54,969 bases of DNA, taken from NCBI GenBank assembly GCA_026399515.1, contig JAPLQT010000081.1, positions 3,704 through 58,672 of the forward strand. The letters are read 5' to 3'. Below the pieces are notes generated by a model. That model was given only the letters and a program-made list of their open reading frames with translations. It made no database searches and was not told where the DNA came from. The translations under genes and the position numbers were made by a program. Of the stretch, positions 32,444-41,797 are shown in pieces (position 1 is the stretch's first letter; every line of letters starts with the position of its first letter). Origin of the DNA: Pseudomonadota bacterium (GTDB taxonomy: Bacteria > Pseudomonadota > Gammaproteobacteria > Burkholderiales > Rhodocyclaceae).

Positions 32444-33823
32444 ATGTCCAAGTCAGCCTTAGTCGCCCTCGATCGGGATCATCTCATTCACCCTGTTTCC
32501 AGCTTTCGCGGCCACGAGACCAAAGGCGTCACGATCCTCGAGTCCGGGCACGGCGCCTTCCTTCGCGACATCGACGGCAATGAACTGCTGGACGCGTTTT
32601 CGGGCCTATGGTGTGTCAACGTCGGCTATGGCCAGGAGAGCATCGTCCGCGTCGCCGCGGAACAGATGAGCCGTCTGCCTTACGCCACGGGTTACTTCGA
32701 TTTTGGCGCCGAACCGGGAATTCGCCTGGCCGCGCGCCTGGTCGAACTGGCGCCGGCGGCGCTGCGCCACGTCTACTTTACGCTGGGCGGTTCGGACGCC
32801 GTCGATTCGGCGATCCGCTATATCACTTACTACTGTAACGCCCTCGGCCAACCCGAGAAGAAACATTTCATCACTCTCGAACGTGGCTACCACGGGTCTT
32901 CCGCGCTGGGTTCCGGCTTGACCGCGTTGCCGACCTTCCATCGCAAATTCGACGTGCCGAAAGAGAATCAACACTACATTGCCTCGCCCTACCCCTATCG
33001 CAATCCGGTCGGCAACGACCCGCAGGCCATCATCGCGGCATCCGTCGCGGCGCTGCGCGCCAAGGTCGCGGAAATCGGCGCCGAGCGCGTGGCCGCCTTC
33101 TTCTGCGAGCCGGTACAGGGTTCGGGTGGCGTCATCGTTCCGCCGCAGGGCTGGTTGAAAGCGATCAGCAGGACTTGCCGGGAGCTGGGCATCCTGTTCG
33201 TCGCCGACGAAGTGATCACCGCTTTCGGCCGCACTGGTCCGATGTTCGCGTGTGCCGCTGAAGATGTCGAGCCTGACCTGATGACCATCGCCAAGGGGTT
33301 GACGGCGGGCTACGCTCCCATGGGCGCGGTGATGATGTCGGATGCGGTTTACAACGTCATTGCGGATAGCGACGGCGGGAAACTGGTGGTCGGCCATGGC
33401 AATACCTACTCGGCGCATCCGGTGAGTGCCGCGATCGGCCTGGAGGTTCTGCGTCTCTATGACGAGGGCGGGCTGCTGGCCAATGGCATCGCCCAGGGAC
33501 CGTATTTCGCGCAAGGGTTGCAGCGGCTATTGGAACATCCGCTGGTCGGCGATGCGCGCCAACGTGGTCTGCTGGGGGCATTGGAACTGGTCGCCGACAA
33601 AGCGACCAAACAACGTTTCGACCCCGCGCTCAAGCTGAGCGAGAGAATTTCTTCCGCCGCCTATCGCAACGGCATTATTTTCCGCGCTTTCGACGACAAC
33701 ATCCTCGGCTTCGCACCGGCGCTCTGTTACACCGCGGAAAACTTCGATCTATTGTTCGAGCGTCTCCGGAAAACCCTGGACATGGTGCTCGAACAGCCCG
33801 ATCAGCATTCAAGATTGCAGTAA
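32444..33823 (+). CDS. Class III omega-aminotransferase
   Basis: The 459-residue PLP enzyme has the omega-aminotransferase pattern: LLDAFSGLWCVNVGYGQE near 50, FTLGGSDAVDSAIRY, the YHGSSALG loop, the cofactor aspartate in FVADEVITAFGRTG and lysine in TIAKGLTAGYAPMGAV near 284, then HGNTYSAHPV. Relatives transfer amino groups from beta-alanine, taurine, putrescine or aromatic amines to pyruvate. The C-terminal residues overlap the first conserved codons of the downstream dehydrogenase in a different frame. That is odd and may reflect a small indel at the junction. It faces away from the oxidoreductase unit. Confidence 0.92.
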   Translation: MSKSALVALDRDHLIHPVSSFRGHETKGVTILESGHGAFLRDIDGNELLDAFSGLWCVNVGYGQESIVRVAAEQMSRLPYATGYFDFGAEPGIRLAARLVELAPAALRHVYFTLGGSDAVDSAIRYITYYCNALGQPEKKHFITLERGYHGSSALGSGLTALPTFHRKFDVPKENQHYIASPYPYRNPVGNDPQAIIAASVAALRAKVAEIGAERVAAFFCEPVQGSGGVIVPPQGWLKAISRTCRELGILFVADEVITAFGRTGPMFACAAEDVEPDLMTIAKGLTAGYAPMGAVMMSDAVYNVIADSDGGKLVVGHGNTYSAHPVSAAIGLEVLRLYDEGGLLANGIAQGPYFAQGLQRLLEHPLVGDARQRGLLGALELVADKATKQRFDPALKLSERISSAAYRNGIIFRAFDDNILGFAPALCYTAENFDLLFERLRKTLDMVLEQPDQHSRLQ

Positions 33824-34887
33824 TTCCGGGCGACGGCATCGGCCGAGAAGTGATGCCCGAAGGTTTGCGCGTGCTCGACGCCGCCGCAAAACGTTTCGGA
33901 TTCAGCCTTCAGTACACCCACATCGACTGGGCGTGCTGCGACTATTTCGCCAAGACCGGGCAGATGATGCCCGATGACTGGAAGACTCAACTCGCCGGCA
34001 TGGACGCGATTTATTTCGGCGCGGCGGGCTGGCCGGCGACCGTGCCCGACCACATATCGCTGTGGGGATCGCTGCTGAAGTTTCGCCGCGAATTCGACCA
34101 GTACATCAACCTGCGCCCAGTCCGGATCTTCGCCGGCGTGGCCTGTCCGCTGGTTGGCCGGGGACCGGGCGACATCGACATGCTGATCGTGCGGGAAAAC
34201 ACCGAAGGCGAATATTCCTCGGTGGGCGGCATCATGTACGAAAACACCCCGCGCGAGATCGTCATGCAACAGTCGGTGTTTTCGCGCAGCGGTACCGACC
34301 GGGTACTGCGCTACGCCTTCGAACTTGCTCAAGCGCGGCCGCGCAAGCACCTCACCGTGGCGACCAAGAGCAACGGCATCTCGATCAGCATGCCATGGTG
34401 GGATTCGCGCGCCGAGGAGATGGCCGCTGCGTATCCGGACGTCGTCTGGGACAAGCAGCATATCGACATCCTCTGCGCACGCTTTGTCCTGCAACCGCAG
34501 CGCTTCGACGTGGTCGTCGCCTCGAACCTGTTCGGCGACATCCTCTCCGACCTCGGCCCGGCCTGCACCGGCACCATCGGCATCGCGCCGTCGGCCAACC
34601 TCAACCCGGAGCGCACCTTCCCTTCCCTGTTCGAGCCGGTGCACGGCTCGGCTCCGGATATCTACGGCAAGAATATCGCCAATCCGGTGGCCATGATCTG
34701 GTCCGGGGCGATGATGCTGGACTTCCTGGGGCGCGGCAGCGGACCGGCGCATGACGCCCACGATGCCATTCTCGCGGCGATCGAGAGCGTACTGGCCGAG
34801 GGGCCGCATACCTCGGACATGGGCGGCAAGGCATCGACCACCGAGATGGGCCGGGCCATCGCCGATCGAGTCGCTCTGCTCCCTTGA
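33811..34887 (+). CDS. Tartrate/D-malate/isopropylmalate-type dehydrogenase, start codon not identifiable
   Basis: The protein belongs to the isocitrate/isopropylmalate dehydrogenase family, closest in pattern to TtuC/DmlA. It has VRENTEGEYSSVGG (substrate loop), YAFELAQARPRKHLTVATKS (catalytic Lys), VVASNLFGDILSDLGPACTG and EPVHGSAPDIYGKNIANP. The N-terminal family motif KIAVIPGDGIGREV is encoded by 33811-33852, yet the first standard start in frame is GTG 33850, after that motif, and none exists upstream in this frame near the aminotransferase end. The coordinate given is the first codon supported by homology. An ATT start (33814), a frameshift fusion or a sequence error would each explain it. 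Confidence 0.8.
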   Translation, partial: KIAVIPGDGIGREVMPEGLRVLDAAAKRFGFSLQYTHIDWACCDYFAKTGQMMPDDWKTQLAGMDAIYFGAAGWPATVPDHISLWGSLLKFRREFDQYINLRPVRIFAGVACPLVGRGPGDIDMLIVRENTEGEYSSVGGIMYENTPREIVMQQSVFSRSGTDRVLRYAFELAQARPRKHLTVATKSNGISISMPWWDSRAEEMAAAYPDVVWDKQHIDILCARFVLQPQRFDVVVASNLFGDILSDLGPACTGTIGIAPSANLNPERTFPSLFEPVHGSAPDIYGKNIANPVAMIWSGAMMLDFLGRGSGPAHDAHDAILAAIESVLAEGPHTSDMGGKASTTEMGRAIADRVALLP

Positions 34888-34997
34888 CGGGCCATGACGG
34901 CCGATGCACCGCTCAGCTACGCGGTTCGGACGACTGATGGCGCACCCCGGCCATAGTACGCATCGTACCCATAGTACGATTTGAGCGGCGCATCGGG

Positions 34998-35753
34998 ATG
35001 CGAGGTTCCGCCCTGATGATCGGACTATGCATGGCGGCGTCGGCCGCCTGCGCTCATCAGCCGCTGATCACCGACGACAGCGGGACGCAGGGGACGGGAG
35101 GAAACCAACTCGAGCTGGCGCTCGAAAGGGACCGCATCGACCGGGCTGGCGTCACCGACACCACGCGCACGCTTCCCGTCACTTTTATGCACGGTCTGAG
35201 CGATACCCTGGATGTGTTTGCCAGCATTAGCCATATCAGTTCACGTTCAGGCTTTCCCGCCGTTGACGCCAGTGGCGGCGGTAATCCCGTGCTGGGGCTC
35301 AAGTGGCGCTTCTATGACAACGCATCCAGCAAGACCAGCGTCGCGATCAAACCACAGTATGTACTGCCGACCAGTTCGGCCGGTGAAGCGTCTGGACTCG
35401 GCAGCGGTCGGGCTTCCTACGGCATGACGGCGATCCTGACCCAGGAAACCGGTTTCGGCGCGATTCACGCCAATCTCCTCGCCGGCAGCACGCGCTATCG
35501 CGACACCACAACCAACCCGGATGCATTATTGTTTCAAGCCTCCATCGCATCGGTTTGGCAGCTCGGCGAAGCGTGGAAACTGGCGCTCGACGTCGGCGGC
35601 AAGACGACGCGGACCGCGAGCGGCAGGAACCGCGCGGACTATATCGAGATCGGCGGTGTGTATTCGCCGGACAAGGATTGCGATTTCGCCTTCGGCATCA
35701 TCGGCGGCACAGATCACGCCCTCACGGCCGGAATCACCTGGCGTTTCAGGTAA
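34998..35753 (+). CDS. Outer-membrane transporter-like protein (phenol-degradation MetA family)
   Basis: The 251-residue protein has a signal peptide (ALMIGLCMAASAACAH). PLITDDSGTQGTGGNQLELAL is the opening of the Phenol_MetA_deg family of beta-barrel proteins. Alternating hydrophobic strands and a C-terminal aromatic/Arg end (GITWRFR) support a small outer-membrane barrel. Function in the family is poorly defined, with uptake of hydrophobic substrates proposed. No good ribosome site precedes the ATG. It is monocistronic and ends 18 bp before a convergent lipoprotein gene. Confidence 0.8.
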   Translation: MRGSALMIGLCMAASAACAHQPLITDDSGTQGTGGNQLELALERDRIDRAGVTDTTRTLPVTFMHGLSDTLDVFASISHISSRSGFPAVDASGGGNPVLGLKWRFYDNASSKTSVAIKPQYVLPTSSAGEASGLGSGRASYGMTAILTQETGFGAIHANLLAGSTRYRDTTTNPDALLFQASIASVWQLGEAWKLALDVGGKTTRTASGRNRADYIEIGGVYSPDKDCDFAFGIIGGTDHALTAGITWRFR

Positions 35754-35771
35754 CTATCCCGAGAAGTCGAT

Positions 35772-36647
35772 CTATTCTTCTCTGGACAGTGCCGTGAAAT
35801 CGCTGATCAGATCTCCCAGCTTGTGCAAGGCATGAGCCCGTTGCGCAGGCGTTGCGATGGCGTGAATACCTACGAAGAGTGCCGCCGAATGGCGGCGTAG
35901 GGTCCGCGCCTGGAGCAGGCGTGCAGGATCGCCGGGCAGGTCGTAGCGCGCCGCATACTCGTGCAACAGTTGAATGACCCGATCACGGGGCGGGCGCTCA
36001 CGCTGCACCAGGCGCATCAGATCAAGCCACTCGCGCTGGCGTCGAAGTCGTTCGTCATACCAGAACCGGGTGGCGATCGGCTGTCCGTCGATGATCTTTC
36101 TCACGGCCATGTTCTGCTCGTCGCTGAAGTCGCCGAACCAGTATTCGGTACGCTCCAGTACCCGCCTCAGTTGCGCCTTGCGCTGCCCGCTTTCGCCGCC
36201 CGCAAGCTGAACCTCCTTGGCATAGTCGGCGTTCTTCCGCTTGAAGCGACCTGCCACGCTCTCGATCTGCTCGGGGGTGACCGTCAACAAGAAGTCTGCA
36301 ATGTCCGGTCTTGCCTGGTCTGCCAACGTCATGCCGCCGCGTATGACGCCATCGAGCAGTGCCAGGGTATCGGCAACCGTTGGCTGGCCGGCGATAAGCT
36401 TCTGCGCCTGGCGGGTCAGGTCAACGTAATCGGTCAACTGGGTCTTGCGGTGCCATGCGTGGAACCGGGCAAGCCGCTCGCGCGCCAACTCATCCTGTTC
36501 CGGCGACAAGTCCGCGTACTGGTCTATCCACCAGCGAATCAGGCTGTCGGCATTGTTGTAGCTGAAGCGCACAGCGCTACAGCCGTTCAGGAGGACGGCT
36601 GCAAAGAGGATGGACAAGAGACGAATGCAATAGTGCATGGCATTCAA
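35772..36647 (-). CDS. DUF6279 family lipoprotein
   Basis: The 291-residue protein has a lipoprotein signal with lipobox LLNGC near residue 23. The family opening SAVRFSYNNADSLIRWWIDQ follows, then YADLSPEQDELARERLARFH. The rest is helical with many Arg/Glu residues. It would be anchored in the outer or inner membrane facing the periplasm. DUF6279 proteins are common in beta- and gammaproteobacteria and have no known role. The start at 36638 (second Met) is equally possible. It is divergent from the bactofilin gene, with 123 bp between them. Confidence 0.85.
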   Translation of the reverse strand: MNAMHYCIRLLSILFAAVLLNGCSAVRFSYNNADSLIRWWIDQYADLSPEQDELARERLARFHAWHRKTQLTDYVDLTRQAQKLIAGQPTVADTLALLDGVIRGGMTLADQARPDIADFLLTVTPEQIESVAGRFKRKNADYAKEVQLAGGESGQRKAQLRRVLERTEYWFGDFSDEQNMAVRKIIDGQPIATRFWYDERLRRQREWLDLMRLVQRERPPRDRVIQLLHEYAARYDLPGDPARLLQARTLRRHSAALFVGIHAIATPAQRAHALHKLGDLISDFTALSREE

Positions 36648-36770
36648 GACCGCCGCGACGGAAGCCCATTATCGCCTGGATCGTCCTGGCCGGGTGCGGT
36701 GGTCGGAGCTGTGGATGGATGTATCATGATGCTTTCTCGTTCGCGATAGTTGGAGTGTCCCTGGTCCGAA

Positions 36771-37847
36771 ATGAGCAAGAGCACGAAATATTCGCAGAGT
36801 CGTACCGACACCTTGATAGGTGCCGGCATGCGCGTCGAAGGTGATATGGATTTCACGGGTGTGCTGCGCATTCAAGGTGACATCCAAGGCAAGGTTGCGT
36901 GCGACCGTGATTCGAACGGAACCATAGTCGTGAGCAAGTCGGGAAACGTCACCGGCACCATCAATGCCCCCCGCATCGTCGTAAGCGGTCACGTTCATGG
37001 CCCGGTACATTCTTCGGAGTCCATTGAAATTCAGCAAGGCGGTTCATTCACGGGAGACGCGGATTACCGGACTATCGAAGTCCATGCGGGCGGCGTCATC
37101 GAAGGAGCCCTGACTCCAAGAGCTCCGATCGATGGCGATCGATCGAGGCAGGAACATCGAGTTCAACCTTCGGAAACAGTCGAGGAACAGGGCTACCCGT
37201 TCGCCGATGCGGCGCAGGCCGACAGCGGATCTGATGAGCGCTTCTGGAACTGGCGCAAGCTCGGCGTGACGGCTGCACTGCTCGTCGCCGTGATCGCGGC
37301 CGTGTTGGTGTACCGGGATACGGCGCCGGTTGCCACACCGGTCGCCGATGTCGTGCTCAGGGCCGACTCCTCCATGCAGGTGGCTTCGGCGACACCTCCC
37401 TCGCCCGCGGACAGCAGTGGCCCGAAGGACGGTACGGGGAACCTTGCGGGAAATGCGCTACCCCCAACGCCAAGCGCGGATGCGGACACCAAGAGTGTTA
37501 CCCCGGCACCCGCGACCGATCTTCCTGAAATAGATCCGGATACTATCGTCATCGTGCAAGGGGTCAATCCGGGCAAGCCGGCGGGCGTTTTTTCGGTGAT
37601 CGCCAGGGAGGCCTCCGTCCTGTTCAAGAAGAAGCGCCAGGATACCGACGAAGGCACGCGCATCGAGATTTCCAGGGGCGCGACGGAAAACATCGCGATT
37701 GCCAATAACGAAATATTCCGGGTCGCGAAAGGCAAAAACATGATAATTTACTATCAGGGTCGGAAGGTGGCGTCGAAAACCATAGAAGAAGGCTCCTGGA
37801 TGAGTTTCGTTCCCCAGTCGCCCGGTGGCACAGGCGATAAGAAGTAG
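36771..37847 (+). CDS. Bactofilin-domain protein with transmembrane segment and unknown C-terminal domain
   Basis: The 358-residue protein has an N-terminal bactofilin beta-helix (about 12-115): LIGAGMRVEGDMDFTGVLRI, GDIQGKVACDRDSNGTIVVS and YRTIEVHAGGVIEGAL are the regular turns. One hydrophobic helix (VTAALLVAVIAAVLVY, about 170-185) follows, then a Pro/Ser/Thr/Ala-rich linker and a C-terminal domain of about 95 residues (IVIVQGVNPGKPAGVFSVIA to GSWMSFVPQ). Typical bactofilins are soluble cytoplasmic filaments of 120-200 residues, so this tethers a polymer to the membrane with a domain on the other side. ATG 36771 was chosen over an upstream TTG because it begins just before the fold. Confidence 0.85.
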   Translation: MSKSTKYSQSRTDTLIGAGMRVEGDMDFTGVLRIQGDIQGKVACDRDSNGTIVVSKSGNVTGTINAPRIVVSGHVHGPVHSSESIEIQQGGSFTGDADYRTIEVHAGGVIEGALTPRAPIDGDRSRQEHRVQPSETVEEQGYPFADAAQADSGSDERFWNWRKLGVTAALLVAVIAAVLVYRDTAPVATPVADVVLRADSSMQVASATPPSPADSSGPKDGTGNLAGNALPPTPSADADTKSVTPAPATDLPEIDPDTIVIVQGVNPGKPAGVFSVIAREASVLFKKKRQDTDEGTRIEISRGATENIAIANNEIFRVAKGKNMIIYYQGRKVASKTIEEGSWMSFVPQSPGGTGDKK

Positions 37848-37903
37848 CTGGCGAAACCGGGTACACTCATGCAACAGGTACGCACTGTTAGGCGGGAAAT
37901 GTC

Positions 37904-38374
37904 ATGAACCTGATACGAATCCTATTCGCAGCCCTGTTGCTTGCCACTGGCGCTTTCAGCGCAGCGCATGCCAAGGATTTGTGCGGCAAGTCCGCCGATC
38001 CCCTGGTGGTCGAATATCCCAGCGGCGGCAGCATCTCGCTCAGCTATCAGATATGTCTCTCCGGCCTGAGCCACCCGGATATCTATTGGGACAGCAGCAT
38101 GACGTACACCAACGTCAGTTTCGATGGCTTGTATCAAATCAACGGCTCGGTGGGTATGCGCTTGACCTGGGCAAACAATTCCATCGGTTCCCTGGTTTTC
38201 AAGAATGGGCCTTTGACCTTCACGGTGGGAGGAAAGCAATACGCCGTCACGTTCAACGACCTGACCTTCAATTTCAATGACCGATTCCAGCTCCAGAACA
38301 CCACCGGAACGCTCACCATCAACGGCGTTACGGTCGCCGCCGACAGCGCCTATTTAGGCTACCTGCTGCGCTAA
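37904..38374 (+). CDS. Secreted protein of unknown function
   Basis: The 156-residue product has a clear Sec signal (MNLIRILFAALLLATGAFSA, cleavage expected after AHA). The mature part has a conserved-looking cysteine pair (LCGKS and ICLSG) and then beta-strand-rich sequence (YTNVSFDGLYQINGSVGMRL). I do not recognise a family. The codon use matches the neighbours, so it is likely genuine. The stop codon lies inside the left arm of a strong inverted repeat. Confidence 0.75.
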   Translation: MNLIRILFAALLLATGAFSAAHAKDLCGKSADPLVVEYPSGGSISLSYQICLSGLSHPDIYWDSSMTYTNVSFDGLYQINGSVGMRLTWANNSIGSLVFKNGPLTFTVGGKQYAVTFNDLTFNFNDRFQLQNTTGTLTINGVTVAADSAYLGYLLR

Positions 38375-38414
38375 CTTTCATGATGCGCGGGCTCCGCCGA
38401 TCATGAAAGTTAGC
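38370..38414. terminator. 15-bp perfect inverted repeat overlapping a stop codon
   Basis: GCTAACTTTCATGAT (38370-38384) is perfectly repeated in inverse at 38400-38414, with a small GC-rich inner stem (GCGG/CCGC, 38387-38397). The TAA of the secreted-protein gene is in the left arm. No U-tract follows. It may end transcription from both sides, since prmC converges from the right. Confidence 0.6.
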
Positions 38415-38425
38415 GGCATTCCCAT

Positions 38426-38483
38426 GGCCCCCGCCCCCTGCCCCCGCCCCAGGGCGGGGAGTTAAATGTGCTCGCTACGCTCG
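38426..38483 (-). repeat. G-rich intergenic repeat with quadruplex motif, copy 2
   Basis: On the minus strand this reads CGAGCGTAGCGAG, then a CCCCGCCC/GGGGCGGGG-type palindrome and four G-runs of 4-5 bases with 1-2 nt loops (38428-38450). The order CGAGCGYAGCGAG, C-run, G-runs is the same as at 30703-30758. It sits between convergent genes. Confidence 0.7.
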
Positions 38484-38512
38484 ATATCACTAGGCACTCT
38501 CTTCGGCGTATT

Positions 38513-39361
38513 TCACGCTAACACCCCGGACCCAAGGGCGGGCACCAGACGTCCACCCGAGACCCGGATGATTCCGGCCAGGTCGCGGTGCTGCTCGATA
38601 CTGGAGTATCCCGCCTCTTGAAGTAGGGTCCGCGCTTGGTCGGCCTGGTCGTAGCCATGTTCGAACCACAGCCCGCCGCCGGGCAATAGATGATGGATCG
38701 AGTCTTCGACGATGCGGCGGATCGCCGCCAAGCCGTCGACACCGCTGGCTAAGGCTCGCGGCGGTTCGAAGCGCAGGTCGCCCTGGTTCAGATGCGGATC
38801 CCCCGAGGGGATGTAAGGCGGATTGGCGACGATCAGGTGGTATTGCGTATCACCCAAGGCCTCGAACCAGTCGCTGTGGACACAACGGATGTCGGCGCTT
38901 TGCCAGGAAGCATTCAGGCGCGCCATCGCCAGCGCATCCGGCGAGATATCGCTGGCCGTGATTTCCGCCAACTCGAGTTCCAGCGCCAGCGTGACCGCGA
39001 TGCAGCCACTGCCGGTGCCCAGGTCCAGGACGCTCGGCGACCGAATTCCGCGCAGGCTGCTGACGGCGAGATCGACCAATAGTTCGGTCTCTGGGCGCGG
39101 AATCAGCACCTCGGGCGACACAGCAAAGTCGCGGCCGTAAAACTCCCGGAACCCGGTCAAGTAGGCTATCGGTTCGCCCGCCGCACGGCGTCTCGCCAGC
39201 GCCGAAAAGCGCACTGCCGCTTCCGTGGGCAGAGCGTCATCGCTGTGGGCTTCCAGATAGGCGGCGCTGCAACCGAGCACCTGCCGCAGCAACAGGCGCG
39301 CCTCCCCGATGGGAATCGCAGTGCGCGCCGCCTTTAGCGCGGCGGCGATGCTGTCTTCCAT
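38513..39361 (-). CDS. prmC: Peptide chain release factor N5-glutamine methyltransferase PrmC
   Basis: The 282-residue protein has the PrmC N-terminal helical domain with LTGFREFYGRDFAVSPEVLI (release-factor binding), the AdoMet site VLDLGTGSGCIAVTLALE and the catalytic NPPYIPSGDPHL. It methylates the Gln of the GGQ motif of release factors. It is translated by stop-start overlap with prfA (TAATG), its own substrate gene, an arrangement widespread in proteobacteria. Confidence 0.96.
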   Translation of the reverse strand: MEDSIAAALKAARTAIPIGEARLLLRQVLGCSAAYLEAHSDDALPTEAAVRFSALARRRAAGEPIAYLTGFREFYGRDFAVSPEVLIPRPETELLVDLAVSSLRGIRSPSVLDLGTGSGCIAVTLALELELAEITASDISPDALAMARLNASWQSADIRCVHSDWFEALGDTQYHLIVANPPYIPSGDPHLNQGDLRFEPPRALASGVDGLAAIRRIVEDSIHHLLPGGGLWFEHGYDQADQARTLLQEAGYSSIEQHRDLAGIIRVSGGRLVPALGSGVLA

Positions 39362-40440
39362 TAAGTCTCCGACAATGCGGCGAGCAATTCCGCCTGGTGC
39401 TCGGCGGTCAGTGCACTGACCAGTTCCTCAAGGTCGCCGTCCATGATGGAATCCAGCTTGTACAGGGTCAGATTGATGCGGTGGTCGGTCATTCTTCCCT
39501 GGGGGAAATTGTAGGTGCGGATGCGCTCGGAACGGTCGCCGCTGCCGATCAGGCTCTTGCGCGTCGAGGCGATCTTGGCCTGCTGTTCGCGCGTCTGCTT
39601 GTCCTTGATGCGCGCCGCCAGTACCGCCAGCGCTTGCGCCTTGTTGCGATGCTGGGAGCGGTCGTCCTGGCACTCGACGACGATGCCGGTGGGCAGATGG
39701 GTGATGCGCACCGCCGAATCGGTCTTGTTGATGTGCTGGCCGCCGGCGCCGGAAGCGCGGAAGGTATCGATGCGTAGCTCGGCGGGATTGATATCCACCT
39801 CGGCCAGTTCATCGGCTTCGGGCAACACCGCCACGGTGCACGCCGAGGTGTGGATGCGCCCCTGGGTCTCGGTCTCAGGCACGCGCTGGACGCGGTGCCC
39901 GCCGGATTCGAACTTGAGTTTGGAATAGGCGCCGTTGCCGAGGACGCGGGCGATCACTTCGCGGTAGCCGCCGAGTTCGGATTCGCTGGCCGAGATCACC
40001 TCGACCTGCCAGCGCTGCCGTTCGGCGTAGCGGGTGTACATGCGGAACAGGTCGCCGGCGAACAGGGCCGACTCGTCGCCACCGGTGCCGGCGCGGATTT
40101 CCAGGAACAGATTGCGCTCGTCATTCGGATCGCGCGGCAACAGGGCCTTCTGCAAGGCTTCCTCGACCCGGGTCATTTCGCCGCGGCAGCGCGGGATCTC
40201 GTCCTCGGCCAGCGCCTTCATCTCGGGATCTACCAGCATCTCCTGCGCTTCGCTCAGCCCGTCCTCGGCCTTGCGGAATTCCGCATACAGCGCCACCACC
40301 TGCCCGATCTCGGCATGTTCCCGGGTCAGTTTGCGATAGTTGTCCATGTCGCGGGCAACATCCTGCTGGCCCAGCAATTGGTCGAGTTCGGTCAGCCGGC
40401 CGGTGAGTTGTTCAAGTTTAGAGCGGATGCTCGGTTTCAT
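39361..40440 (-). CDS. prfA: Peptide chain release factor 1
   Basis: The 359-residue protein is full-length RF1. [20 protein letters not shown] starts domain 2, and the anticodon-like PxT element follows in the usual position ([20 protein letters not shown]). The catalytic [20 protein letters not shown] motif is intact, with an [11 protein letters not shown] helix after it. It terminates translation at UAA and UAG. It is the middle gene of hemA-prfA-prmC. Confidence 0.97.
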   Translation of the reverse strand: MKPSIRSKLEQLTGRLTELDQLLGQQDVARDMDNYRKLTREHAEIGQVVALYAEFRKAEDGLSEAQEMLVDPEMKALAEDEIPRCRGEMTRVEEALQKALLPRDPNDERNLFLEIRAGTGGDESALFAGDLFRMYTRYAERQRWQVEVISASESELGGYREVIARVLGNGAYSKLKFESGGHRVQRVPETETQGRIHTSACTVAVLPEADELAEVDINPAELRIDTFRASGAGGQHINKTDSAVRITHLPTGIVVECQDDRSQHRNKAQALAVLAARIKDKQTREQQAKIASTRKSLIGSGDRSERIRTYNFPQGRMTDHRINLTLYKLDSIMDGDLEELVSALTAEHQAELLAALSET

Positions 40441-40457
40441 AATGGCAAGTCAAAGCG

Positions 40458-40489
40458 CCGCTCAGCGCGTGAACCACAGCGCGGAGCGG
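40458..40489 (-). other. Hairpin in the hemA-prfA intercistronic gap
   Basis: CCGCTC and CGCG (40458-40463, 40466-40469) pair with CGCG and GAGCGG (40480-40489), giving about 10 bp with a 2-nt bulge. It occupies half of the 60-bp gap between the hemA stop and the prfA start. There is no U-tract, so mRNA processing or partial attenuation is more likely than full termination. Confidence 0.4.
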
Positions 40490-40500
40490 TCGCAGGACAG

Positions 40501-41754
40501 CTAGTCTCCGGGATGCAGGTGGTAGATGCGCGAGATCAGTTGCGCCAGTTGGTCGCGCTCGTCGCCCTCGGCCTGATTGAGCGCGTGCGTCGGTGCATGC
40601 AACAGTTTGTTGGTGAGTCCTTGCGACAGCGCCTCCAGCACCTTGGCCGGATCGTCGCCGCGCGCCAGCAGCTTGTGCGCATGCTCCAGTTCGTGGCGGC
40701 GGGAGCGCTCCGCCGCATCGCGCAGCGCCCGGATGGTCGGCACGGATTCGCGCGAATCCATCCAGTGCAGGAAGTTGGCGACGCGCGTGGTTATGATTTC
40801 CTCGGCCTCGACTACGGCTGCCTGGCGCGATTCCATGCCGCTCTCGACGATCTGGCCGAGATCGTCGAGAGTATAGAGAAAGACATCGTCGAGCTTGCCG
40901 ACTTCGGCCTCGATATCGCGCGGCATCGCCAGATCCACCATCACCATTGGCCGATGACGGCGCACCTTGACGGCGCGCTCGACCATGCCCAGGCCGATGA
41001 TGGGCAGCGGGCTGCCGGTGCAGGAAACCACGATATCGTATTCGGCCAGGCGCCCGGCCACCTCGTCTAGGCGCATTGCATCACCCTGGTATTTTTGCGC
41101 CAGCGATTCGGCGCGTTCCAGCGTGCGGTTGGCGATGGTGAGGCGCTTCGGCTGCTGTCCGGCGAAATGCGCGGCGCACAGATCGATCATCTCGCCGGCG
41201 CCGATGAACAGCACTTTCTGCCCCGCCAGGCTCTCGAAAATGCGCGCTGACAAGTGCACGGCGGCGGCGGCCATAGAGACGATATTGGCGCCGATGGCGG
41301 TGGTCGAACGGACTTCCTTGGCCACCGAGAATGTACGCTGAAACAGCTTGGAGAGCAGGGTTCCGAGGGTTCCGGCCTGCTCCGCGGTGCGCGCCGCCTG
41401 CTTCATCTGGCCGAGGATCTGCGGTTCGCCCAGCACCATGGAATCGAGGCCGCTGGCCACGCGGAACATGTGGCGCACGGCATCGCGCTGAGGGAAAGTG
41501 TAGATGTAGGGGCTGATCCTGTCGGCCGGCAAGGTATGGTATTCCGCCAGCCAGTCGACCGCCGCGCCGGGATGTTCGGCGGCGCAATACAGCTCGGTGC
41601 GATTGCAGGTGGACAGGATCGCCGCCTCGCGCACCGGCTTGGCACGCACCAAGTCGCTCAAGGCCTGCGGCAAGCGTTCCGGCTGGAATACCACCTGCTC
41701 GCGCACGGACAGCGGCGCGGTGTGGTGGTTGATCCCGAGAGCGAACAGCTGCAT
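40501..41754 (-). CDS. hemA: Glutamyl-tRNA reductase
   Basis: The 417-residue protein makes glutamate-1-semialdehyde, the first committed step of C5 tetrapyrrole synthesis. [11 protein letters not shown] contains the catalytic Cys, [13 protein letters not shown] follows, and [17 protein letters not shown] is the NADPH-binding fold, with [10 protein letters not shown] after it. The C-terminal dimerisation helix is complete. ATG 41754 opens with the conserved [20 protein letters not shown]; the longer frame from 41979 is not conserved. An extended -10 promoter lies 38 bp upstream. Confidence 0.96.
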   Translation of the reverse strand: MQLFALGINHHTAPLSVREQVVFQPERLPQALSDLVRAKPVREAAILSTCNRTELYCAAEHPGAAVDWLAEYHTLPADRISPYIYTFPQRDAVRHMFRVASGLDSMVLGEPQILGQMKQAARTAEQAGTLGTLLSKLFQRTFSVAKEVRSTTAIGANIVSMAAAAVHLSARIFESLAGQKVLFIGAGEMIDLCAAHFAGQQPKRLTIANRTLERAESLAQKYQGDAMRLDEVAGRLAEYDIVVSCTGSPLPIIGLGMVERAVKVRRHRPMVMVDLAMPRDIEAEVGKLDDVFLYTLDDLGQIVESGMESRQAAVVEAEEIITTRVANFLHWMDSRESVPTIRALRDAAERSRRHELEHAHKLLARGDDPAKVLEALSQGLTNKLLHAPTHALNQAEGDERDQLAQLISRIYHLHPGD

Positions 41755-41791
41755 GGTCGTAAGAATCTGATCCTGAGGGAAATTCCGTGAA

Positions 41792-41797
41792 ATTATA
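41792..41797 (-). promoter_or_regulatory. Extended -10 promoter element for hemA
   Basis: The minus strand carries TGTTATAAT, a TG-N-TATAAT extended -10, whose hexamer is at 41797-41792. The -35 region at 16-18 bp is weak, as is usual for extended -10 promoters. The predicted transcript would have a leader of about 30 nt. Confidence 0.5.

Noticed and set aside
34950-34980. Short direct repeat CATAGTACG before the barrel gene
   Set aside because: Two 9-bp copies only; too little to support an operator.
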